The notes under the pieces: model-generated
The model's input: the letters and a program-made list of their open reading frames with translations, nothing else
Database searches by the model: none
Told to the model about the DNA's origin: nothing
Origin: an uncultured Sutterella sp.
GTDB lineage: Bacteria > Pseudomonadota > Gammaproteobacteria > Burkholderiales > Burkholderiaceae_F
Length of the DNA stretch: 30,443 nt
Reading direction: 5' to 3'
NCBI GenBank assembly: GCA_900552545.1
Contig: USAL01000012.1
Location: 1 to 30,443, forward strand
Made by a program: the position numbers and the translations under genes
In this document: positions 21,917 through 30,443 of the stretch, piece after piece
Layout of the letters: every line of letters begins with the position of its first letter
Numbering within the stretch: the stretch's first letter is position 1

Positions 21917-22696
21917 TCAAAATTGCACGGCTACGCCCTGCAGCCCCGAGCGCTGAAGTTTCTCGATGCGTTGGACATAGTCTTCCGCCCTGTCGGCCTC
22001 AACCACCACATAGCAGGGAAGCCTCGGGTGCTGCAGAGCATCAACGCACTCCGGCCGTACGAGCCCAAAGAGCACCTCCTGCGAAAGCGCAAGACGCGCC
22101 TCTTCGGGGCCGGTGATCGCGACGCCCGCGTCGGAGATGCGCGTGAGCGCAAGCTCCGCCGCAAGGCTTGCCGCAGGCTTTGAGAGCCCCGCAACGGCAG
22201 CCGACTGCGGAAGCGCAAAGGCAAGAGCCTTCTTCCAGTCGCGGACCGTGTCGCCCGCAAGAAGAAGCACGTCGGGCAAAAACGCACGACGCACCACGAT
22301 CTCCACCATCGGCAGCAGCCGCTCGTAGGCTTCAAGTCCCTTGAAATCAACCCAGGCAAAGCGCTGCCCTTCAAGGGCTTCGATTCCAGCGGCGGTGTCA
22401 AAGGCAAAAACGCGCATGAAGTGCACCCTCACGTGGCCGTGCGGATAGCCGTGCTCCATCACGAACCAGGGGCGGATGTCGCGCGCTTCGATCGCAAGCT
22501 CCTCGCGCAGCTCGCGCGCCAAGGCCTGCGCAGGCGTTTCCCCGGCCTCAAGCTTGCCGCCTGGAAACTCCCACCAGCCTGCATAGACCTTGCCCTTGGG
22601 GCGCGAGGAGAGAAGAACCGTGGCGCGGCTCTCGCCGTAGATCACGCCCACGGCGACCTCGATCACCTTGTCGGCAGCTACCTTTGCGTCGGTCAC
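21917..22696 (-). CDS. mutT: MutT-like Nudix hydrolase (8-oxo-dGTP diphosphatase) with C-terminal extension
   Basis: Removes oxidised guanine nucleotides from the pool. 259 residues, about twice the length of E. coli MutT. The Nudix domain (about 10-140) has KVYAGWWEFPGGKLEAGE and a complete Nudix box (GKLEAGETPAQALARELREE). The remaining 120 residues are Ala/Leu-rich and end in LPCYVVVEAD and GLQGVAVQF. Betaproteobacterial MutT proteins often carry a thiamine-phosphate-synthase-like domain here, and this looks like a reduced version; I cannot confirm it. The start is GTG at 22696, overlapping the DUF815 stop (GTGA), with AAAGG 7 nt upstream. Confidence 0.88.
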   Translation of the reverse strand: MTDAKVAADKVIEVAVGVIYGESRATVLLSSRPKGKVYAGWWEFPGGKLEAGETPAQALARELREELAIEARDIRPWFVMEHGYPHGHVRVHFMRVFAFDTAAGIEALEGQRFAWVDFKGLEAYERLLPMVEIVVRRAFLPDVLLLAGDTVRDWKKALAFALPQSAAVAGLSKPAASLAAELALTRISDAGVAITGPEEARLALSQEVLFGLVRPECVDALQHPRLPCYVVVEADRAEDYVQRIEKLQRSGLQGVAVQF

Positions 22697-23598
22697 TTGT
22701 CGGCCTTTTGCGCGGCGATGCGCTTGAGTTCCTCGCGGCCAGCGACGATGCGGGCAAACTGCGTGGCCACGCGGCCGCTGCGGCCGCCGCGCTCGATCGC
22801 AAACTGCAGCGCCTCCAGACGCAGATCCGTGTCCTTGCGCAAGGCTTCGTCGACGCCCAAAAGCTCAAGGCTCTCGTCGATCACCGCAAGGTACTGATCC
22901 TGCGAGAAGGGATAAAAGCTCAGCCACAGGCCGAAGCGCTCGGCAAGCGAGAGCTTTTCCTCGAGCACTTCGCCCGGGTGCAGCTCGCCGTCTTCATCAA
23001 GGTGCGCGCCCAGATTGTCGCTTGCGGGCTCGGGCATCAAGTGGCGCCGATTGCTCGTGGCGTAGACCACGATGTTGTCGCCGCCCGCGGCAACCGAGCC
23101 GTCCAAGGCCGCCTTGAGTGCCTTGTAGCCGCCTTCGGCAAACTCAAACGAGAGGTCGTCGCAAAAGACGATGAAGCGCTCGCTGCGGCCGCGCACGGCG
23201 CGAACGATCTCAAAGAGGTCGCTCAAGTCCTCCTTGGCGACTTCAATCAGGCGCAGGCCCTCGTCGTAGTAGCGCGTGAGGCACCCGCGGATGAGCGAGC
23301 TCTTGCCCGTGCCGCGCGCACCGGTAAGAAGCACGTTGTTGGCGGGCAGATGGCGCACGAAGGCCTCGGTGTTCTGCACGATGAGGGTCTTCTGGCGGTC
23401 GATGTGCAGGAGCCGATCGAGGTCCACCGAAGCAAAGTGCTCGACGGGCTCAAGCGAGCCCACGTCGGTGCCGAGCACGCGGTGGCGCACCCAGCGGTAC
23501 GCGGGACGCGACCAGTCAAAACGCTCGGCGGGCTCGGGCATCATCGCCAGAAGCCGCTCGAGCACATCGGCAAAGAGCTTTTCTGTTTGCGGAGTCAA
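22693..23598 (-). CDS. DUF815-family AAA ATPase
   Basis: Predicted cytosolic P-loop ATPase of unknown role. Walker A is NNVLLTGARGTGKSSLIRG, Walker B is RFIVFCDDLSFE, and sensor-like segments are IVVYATSNRRHLMPEP and LSLAERFGLWLSFYPFSQDQYL. About 301 residues from a TTG at 23598, which has GAGGA 8 nt upstream; an earlier in-frame TTG at 23613 lacks one. This ATPase lies between argJ and mutT in many betaproteobacteria. It overlaps mutT by 4 bp, so the two are translationally coupled. Confidence 0.88.
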   Translation of the reverse strand: MTPQTEKLFADVLERLLAMMPEPAERFDWSRPAYRWVRHRVLGTDVGSLEPVEHFASVDLDRLLHIDRQKTLIVQNTEAFVRHLPANNVLLTGARGTGKSSLIRGCLTRYYDEGLRLIEVAKEDLSDLFEIVRAVRGRSERFIVFCDDLSFEFAEGGYKALKAALDGSVAAGGDNIVVYATSNRRHLMPEPASDNLGAHLDEDGELHPGEVLEEKLSLAERFGLWLSFYPFSQDQYLAVIDESLELLGVDEALRKDTDLRLEALQFAIERGGRSGRVATQFARIVAGREELKRIAAQKADK

Positions 23599-23693
23599 TT
23601 GTCGTTTCCTCAAGCTGTTCGATAAGGGCGGTGAGCCCGAGGTCCTTCAGAAGACCTGAGCCCGCCGCCCGGCGCGTTCCAAATAGGTTCGCC

Positions 23694-24923
23694 TTAACTG
23701 CGGTATTCCGCGTTGATGCGCACGTACTCGTGCGAGAGGTCGGTCGTCCAGACCGTCTCGGAGGCGCCGCCGCGGCCGAGGTTGATGCGCACGGTGATTT
23801 CGGGCTTGGCCATCACCGCCACGCCCTCCTCCTCGCGGTAAGCGGGATTGCGGCCGCCGTTGACGGCCACGAGCACGTCGTCAAGCCACAGGCTCACGCG
23901 GCCGCTGTTGAGGTCCGCAATGCCGCTGTTGCCCACGGCCGCGAGAATGCGCCCAAGGTTGGGGTCGGAGGCAAAGAACGCGGTCTTCACGAGGGGCGAG
24001 TGCGCCACGCTGTAGCAAACCTTGAGCGCCTCGTCCTCAGTCTGCGCGCCCTCGACATGAATCGTGATGAACTTCGTGGCGCCTTCGCCGTCGCGGATCA
24101 TGCTGCGGGCGAGCTTGCCTGCAACCGTGGTCACGGCCTCGACCAGCGCATCGGTGCGGGGATCGTCGACGCTCGTGATCGGCGCCATCTTGGCGCGGCC
24201 CGTGGCAACGAGAATGAAGCTGTCGTTGGTGCTCGTGTCGCCGTCGACGGTGATGCGGTTGAAGCTGCGGTCGGCCGCGCGCTTGATCACGGCGCGAAGC
24301 ACGTCGCCCGCCACGGCGGCGTCGGTGACGATGAATCCAAGCATCGTGGCCATGTGCGGCTCGATCATGCCCGAGCCCTTGCTGATGCCCGTGATGGTGA
24401 CGACCGTGCCGTCGATGTAGGCCTTGGTCGAGGCGGCCTTGTGCACCGTATCGGTGGTCATGATCGCCTGCGCGGCCTCAAGCCAATTGCCGTCCGCGAC
24501 ATTGGCGTACGCGGCTTCAACGCCCGGCAGCAGCCGATCCATCGGCAGCGGCTCCATGATGACGCCCGTGGAGAAGACAAGCGTCTCCTCGACGGGACAG
24601 CCCGCGAGCCCGGCAAGCTTTTGGCACGTGGCGCGCGCGTCGGCAAGGCCGCTTTCGCCCGTGCCTGCGTTGGCGATGCCCGTGTTGGCCACGAGGGCGC
24701 GGATATTGCTCGTCATCGTCTGATGCTCGCGGCACACGCGCACGGGCGCTGCGGCAAAGCGGTTCTGGGTGAAGACCCCCGCGACCTTGCTGCCTTCGCA
24801 AAAGCGCATCACCATCACGTCGCGGCGGCCCTGCTTGCGGATGCCCGCCATGGCCGTCCCCAGCTCGACGCCATCGACGGCAAAGATCGTCTTCGGATCG
24901 GGAGCACTCAGATTGACCGACAT
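23694..24923 (-). CDS. argJ: Bifunctional ornithine acetyltransferase / N-acetylglutamate synthase
   Basis: Transfers the acetyl group from N-acetylornithine to glutamate (arginine cycle), and may also use acetyl-CoA. 409 residues, full length. The autoproteolytic site is intact: KGSGMIEPHMATMLGFIVTD, cut between Ala and the nucleophilic Thr to give alpha and beta chains. Other marks: VFTQNRFAAAPV, ALVANTGIANAGTG, TVDGDTSTNDSF, FFASDPNLGRILAAVGNSG and the C-terminal YVRINAEYRS. AGGAG lies 9 nt before the ATG. The leader has a nested hairpin at 24939-24985. It follows secA on the same strand, 326 bp apart with a terminator in between. Confidence 0.97.
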   Translation of the reverse strand: MSVNLSAPDPKTIFAVDGVELGTAMAGIRKQGRRDVMVMRFCEGSKVAGVFTQNRFAAAPVRVCREHQTMTSNIRALVANTGIANAGTGESGLADARATCQKLAGLAGCPVEETLVFSTGVIMEPLPMDRLLPGVEAAYANVADGNWLEAAQAIMTTDTVHKAASTKAYIDGTVVTITGISKGSGMIEPHMATMLGFIVTDAAVAGDVLRAVIKRAADRSFNRITVDGDTSTNDSFILVATGRAKMAPITSVDDPRTDALVEAVTTVAGKLARSMIRDGEGATKFITIHVEGAQTEDEALKVCYSVAHSPLVKTAFFASDPNLGRILAAVGNSGIADLNSGRVSLWLDDVLVAVNGGRNPAYREEEGVAVMAKPEITVRINLGRGGASETVWTTDLSHEYVRINAEYRS

Positions 24924-24938
24924 GTCTATCTCCTAAAA

Positions 24939-24985
24939 GCCGCACCCGGATAGTGACCATGCGCATGCATGGGGAATCGTGCGGC
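24939..24985 (-). promoter_or_regulatory. Nested hairpin in the argJ leader
   Basis: Outer arms GCCGCAC (24939-24945) and GTGCGGC (24979-24985) enclose inner arms CCATGC/GCATGG (24957-24962, 24967-24972) around GCAT. It ends 16 nt before the argJ ATG, just upstream of its ribosome site, so it could affect translation or early termination. Confidence 0.35.
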
Positions 24986-25161
24986 TGTGTTCGAAAAAAA
25001 ATCACGGCAAAGGGCCGACAAGAGCCGCAAAAGAACGCTCTATGGCCCGTGTTGGCCGATTATAGAGCCCGAGGGCCCGTGCACCCGTGGACACGAGAAG
25101 CCGGGAGCCTCTGCTGCGAGGGTTTGGCGGTGGTTTGAAGTTCTCATGAGCCGCGCAGACG

Positions 25162-25182
25162 AAAAAAAGCGCCGCGGGCGGC
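25162..25182 (-). terminator. Probable secA terminator
   Basis: GCCG-CCCG-CGGC hairpin (25171-25182) followed on the minus strand by seven Ts (25168-25162). The stem is short but all G-C. Confidence 0.5.
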
Positions 25183-25249
25183 CGAAGGGAATTCCTTCAG
25201 CGCACCCCGGCGCTCGTTTGGCGGTAATAACCGCGCCCTTCGGGCCCGA

Positions 25250-27931
<2,682 letters not shown>

Positions 27932-28395
27932 AGGTCTATCACAATGGGCGCACCCCGCAGCCGACCGCACATGCAGCAAGCTCGCTCGAAAAGAAGGCTT
28001 GCCGCAGACGGTCGACGCTCTTGGCCTTGCGGCAAAAGACGGCGTGTCCAAGACGCGACGAAAGCGCTCCGCCGCGTCTCATGAAAGTGCGCTTTGAAAA
28101 CGGCGCAAAAATGGGCGCAAAAAATCCGCTCTTCCCCTTGCGGATGCACTGAGGGGATGGTACGGGCAGTGCATTATAAACGAGCCGAAATCCACGCCGT
28201 CCGCCGCGCAATGCGCTGTTACCAAATGCGCGGGGTACGCGAACCCGGCGTTTTTTCTCCGGCCTCCCTTCTTCTTCCCCTTGGTCTCACAGAGGGAGCC
28301 TCGATTGCTTAAACTCAAAGTGCCGCGCACCGGCTGCGCCCGGCGGCTTTCCTCGGCTTACCTCGGCTTTTCCTTTTTTCCGGCCCTATTCGGCC
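27932..28395. other. Divergent region between secA and the DciA-like gene
   Basis: 464 bp with no gene supported. A TATAAT on the minus strand (28173-28178) may be the secA -10, about 240 nt upstream of its ATG; the -35 (GACGGC at 17 nt) is poor. Nothing else clear. Confidence 0.4.
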
Positions 28396-28905
28396 ATGTC
28401 CACAGAGTTTCGCATCCGCCGCTACACGCCGCGCTCCTTTGCGCAGATTTCGCTTGATCGAACGGCCGAGGACTCGATTGCCGAGGAGCTGCGCGACGCC
28501 CGGCGCATCAGCCGCGCGATTGCGCCCGCCTTGAAGACGCTGCCTCTCGGGGTGGACTTTTCCGAACCCGGCAACATTCGCCTGCGCGACGGAAAGATCA
28601 TTCTCTTCGTGCGCTCGGCGCTGCAAAAAAGCAAGCTGCGCCAGATCCTGCCGCGGTTGACGGACCTCGCGGGCAAGGCGGGGTATCTGCAGAAAATCGA
28701 CATCGCCATCCGCCCCGTGACCGAGCCGATTGCTCTTCGGCACAACGAGGCGATGAGCACGCCCCGGGTATTGTCCGAGGAAAGCATTGGAAAAATCCGC
28801 AGCGCCGCGGCCGGCATGGCCGACTCGCCCTTGAAGAAAGCACTTGAGGACCTCGCGCTGGCCCGCAGAAAGCGGCAGGCGCCGACGCCCTCCTCCAATT
28901 CCTAA
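28396..28905 (+). CDS. DciA-like / DUF721-family protein
   Basis: 169 residues. The central segment (about 70-105; LRDGKIILFVRSALQKSKLRQILPRL and IDIAIRP) fits the DUF721/DciA fold, a KH-like domain of the ancestral loader of the replicative helicase DnaB. Betaproteobacteria usually carry such a gene between lpxC and secA, which agrees with the position here. An N-terminal basic helix and a Lys/Arg-rich, Ser/Pro C-terminal tail flank the domain. No clear ribosome site precedes the ATG. It converges on lpxC. Family assignment rests on position and pattern together. Confidence 0.65.
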   Translation: MSTEFRIRRYTPRSFAQISLDRTAEDSIAEELRDARRISRAIAPALKTLPLGVDFSEPGNIRLRDGKIILFVRSALQKSKLRQILPRLTDLAGKAGYLQKIDIAIRPVTEPIALRHNEAMSTPRVLSEESIGKIRSAAAGMADSPLKKALEDLALARRKRQAPTPSSNS

Positions 28906-28908
28906 ACC

Positions 28909-28981
28909 ACAAAAAAGGGCCCTCTGAAGAAAGCGCAATCCATTCGAAAACGATCGTGCTTTTTTCGAAGGGCCTTTCTTT
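28909..28981. terminator. Terminator-like region between dciA-like gene and lpxC
   Basis: AAAAAAGGGCCCT on the left and AAGGGCCTTTCTTTT on the right can pair, with an inner AAAGC/GCTTT stem. A and T tracts on both sides would suit both converging genes. Confidence 0.55.
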
Positions 28982-29007
28982 TGCCCTGTTTCGTCAGGGT
29001 GTCCTGA

Positions 29008-29904
29008 TTAGTTGAGCGCAGCCTTGAAGGGCTTTTCGTCGATGGGCACTGAGGTCACTTCCCAGGCCTCGGGATCAGCAAGAAGCGCACGCAAGAGCTT
29101 GTTGTTCAACGCGTGGCCCGACTTGTAGGCGCTGTACTTCGCAAGAAGCGGATGCCCGAGGACGTAGATGTCGCCCATCGCGTCGAGAATCTTATGCTTG
29201 ACGAACTCGTCGTCCGAGCGCAGGCCGCCCACGTTGAGCACGCGGAACTCGTCCATCACGATGGCGTTTTCAAGCGTGCCGCCCTTGGCAAGCCCCATCG
29301 AGCGCAGAAGCTCGACGTCGGAAACAAAGCCGAAGGTGCGCGCGCGGCTGACGGCCTCTTCGTACGTCTCGCGGCCGAGGTCGACCACGGCGTGCTGCAC
29401 GGTGGAGTCGATCGCGGGGTGTCCGAAGGCGATCACGAAGTCGAGCACGAGGCCGTTGTGGGACTCGAGCTTGGCCCACTTGTCGCCGTCGTGCACCTCG
29501 ATGGGCTTCTTGACGCGCACGAAGCGCTTCGGGGCGTTCTGCTCGAGAATGCCCGCGCTGCGGATGAGGTAGACGAACGTGGCGCCCGAGCCGTCCATGA
29601 TCGGAATTTCAGGCGCGTCCACGTCGACGTAAAGGTTGTCGATTCCAAGGCCGTTGAAGGCGCTCATGAGATGCTCGATCGTCGAGACCACCACCTTGCC
29701 CTCGTTGAGCGTCGTGGCAAGACGCGTGTCGTTGACCGCTTCGGCGCGAACAGGAAGTTCGACAGTGGGCGTGAGATCAACGCGACGGAAGATGATGCCG
29801 GTGTCGGGCGCAGCCGGGTGCATCACGAGTTTGACCTTGCGGCCGGTATGCAGACCAATGCCGACGGCAGAGATGGACTGCTTGAGAGTGCACTGCTTGA
29901 TCAA
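29008..29904 (-). CDS. lpxC: UDP-3-O-acyl-N-acetylglucosamine deacetylase
   Basis: Zinc deacetylase that commits lipid A synthesis. 298 residues from a TTG at 29904 (IKQCTLKQSISAVGIGLHTG), chosen because AGAAAGG lies 7 nt upstream and E. coli LpxC begins MIKQRTLK; the open frame reaches 30069 but is not LpxC-like. Zinc ligands: His78 in VVVSTIEHLMSA, and His/Asp in FVKHKILDAMGDIYVLGH. Also present: PEIPIMDGSGATFVYLI, AISRARTFGF-like VSRARTFGFVSDVE and YKSGHALNNKLLRALL. It follows ftsZ, as in most proteobacteria. An 8-bp hairpin lies 28 nt upstream of the start. Confidence 0.97.
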   Translation of the reverse strand: MIKQCTLKQSISAVGIGLHTGRKVKLVMHPAAPDTGIIFRRVDLTPTVELPVRAEAVNDTRLATTLNEGKVVVSTIEHLMSAFNGLGIDNLYVDVDAPEIPIMDGSGATFVYLIRSAGILEQNAPKRFVRVKKPIEVHDGDKWAKLESHNGLVLDFVIAFGHPAIDSTVQHAVVDLGRETYEEAVSRARTFGFVSDVELLRSMGLAKGGTLENAIVMDEFRVLNVGGLRSDDEFVKHKILDAMGDIYVLGHPLLAKYSAYKSGHALNNKLLRALLADPEAWEVTSVPIDEKPFKAALN

Positions 29905-30368
29905 GTTGAAACCTTTCTTGCTGCCTTGACAAGCGCGGACGGCGTCCGCGCGATGCCGGTAGACGGTTTTCAAAACGCCGGAGACGGCCGCACGCGCTCT
30001 ACGAAAAGCAAAAACCGTGAGCCGCGACCCCGGCGGCGTAGGCCGGAAAATGTGTTGACGACTGAGCACCTACCGCAGGCAGCAGTCTTCCTTTGGAAGC
30101 ACCTGCACCGCTGGCCTTGAAATCCGATCAGCTACTGATCAGTCGAATCGAAAAGCCGTCCGCGCACGCCTTGAAGCGAAGAAAAAGACAAGGCGATCGG
30201 GGAGATTCGTGCGGTCGTTCAACCGGAGGCTACCGCTATGTTAGCGGTTTATGTGCGTGAAATCGGCTGGGCCCGTTGGAAAGAGAGTGAAACCCTCTAG
30301 ATGGATGCCCGGCCGCGGACGGGCCCGGTCGACGAACCGGGCCAGAACAAGTCCGAAATGACGTGCTG
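29905..30368. other. Intergenic region between ftsZ and lpxC
   Basis: 464 bp, no gene supported. Four perfect hairpins: 29933-29951 (above), GATCAG-CTA-CTGATC (30126-30140), ACCGCTA-TGT-TAGCGGT (30232-30248) and GGCCCGGT-CGACGA-ACCGGGCC (30322-30343). The last lies 26 nt after the ftsZ stop and may end its transcript, though without a T-tract. Confidence 0.5.
29933..29951 (-). promoter_or_regulatory. 8-bp hairpin in the lpxC leader
   Basis: GCGCGGAC and GTCCGCGC pair perfectly around GGC, ending 28 nt before the TTG start and about 15 nt before its ribosome site. It could influence translation initiation at the weak TTG codon. Confidence 0.35.
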
Positions 30369-30443
30369 TTACTTCGTTCCCTGACGGATGAAGGCGGGCA
30401 CGTTGATCATCTGCGGCGTCTCACCGGTGTCTTCGGCCGGGGC
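30369..30443 (-). CDS. ftsZ: Cell division protein FtsZ, C-terminal end (runs off right edge)
   Basis: The last 24 codons and the TAA stop (30369-30371). The visible tail ends in QMINVPAFIRQGTK, which matches the conserved C-terminal peptide of FtsZ (V-P-A-F-I/L-R) that binds FtsA, ZipA and other partners. Position upstream of lpxC on the same strand agrees with the dcw cluster end. Confidence 0.88.
   Translation of the reverse strand, partial: APAEDTGETPQMINVPAFIRQGTK

Larger units (their letters stand above)
24924..25249. other. Intergenic region between secA and argJ
   Basis: 326 bp with no gene. It contains the secA terminator (25162-25182) and the nested leader hairpin (24939-24985); the argJ promoter should lie between them, but I see no good hexamers. 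Confidence 0.4.

Overview
The window looks like a chromosomal segment of a high-GC Gram-negative betaproteobacterium, most likely a Burkholderiales member of the Sutterellaceae type. The evidence is the order ftsZ-lpxC-dciA-secA-argJ-DUF815 ATPase-mutT-yacG-coaE, an ispB gene followed by tRNA-Pro, and an outer-membrane trimeric porin. The family placement is inference, because no 16S or ribosomal gene is present. I see no insertion sequence, prophage or CRISPR array. Most long reading frames opposite the real genes are GC-driven shadows.

Left part (1-4827): a minus-strand carA-gmhA-carB operon (carB runs off the left edge), then a plus-strand porin. A heptose-isomerase gene sits between the two carbamoyl-phosphate synthase subunit genes, which is unusual.

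Central accessory part (about 4830-17052): a periplasmic flavin-reductase island. It holds two TtrS/TtrR-like two-component systems (PhnD-type periplasmic sensor plus histidine kinase, and FixJ/LuxR-type regulator), three Tat-exported FAD_binding_2 flavoproteins of the flavocytochrome c/fumarate reductase superfamily, and two small multihaem c-type cytochromes (four and three CxxCH motifs). System 1 (plus) is sensor kinase, regulator, flavoprotein, joined by 4-bp stop/start overlaps; its kinase is split by a -1 frameshift. A middle pair is a flavoprotein diverging from the tetrahaem cytochrome. System 2 (minus) is regulator, kinase, flavoprotein, trihaem cytochrome. The three flavoproteins differ at the substrate-binding positions, so they probably reduce different acceptors. 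No membrane quinol dehydrogenase (NapC/CymA type) is in the window, so electrons would have to come from one encoded elsewhere. The island also carries several perfect dyads and hairpins in its promoter regions.

Right part (17226-30443): an unknown lipoprotein, transaldolase, octaprenyl diphosphate synthase, tRNA-Pro(CGG), an exported NTF2-like protein behind a 24-bp palindrome, coaE, then the minus-strand yacG/mutT/DUF815/argJ/secA run, the DciA-like gene on the plus strand, lpxC, and the last 24 codons of ftsZ at the right edge. The type IV pilus genes and zapD that often sit next to ispB/coaE/yacG in relatives are absent here.
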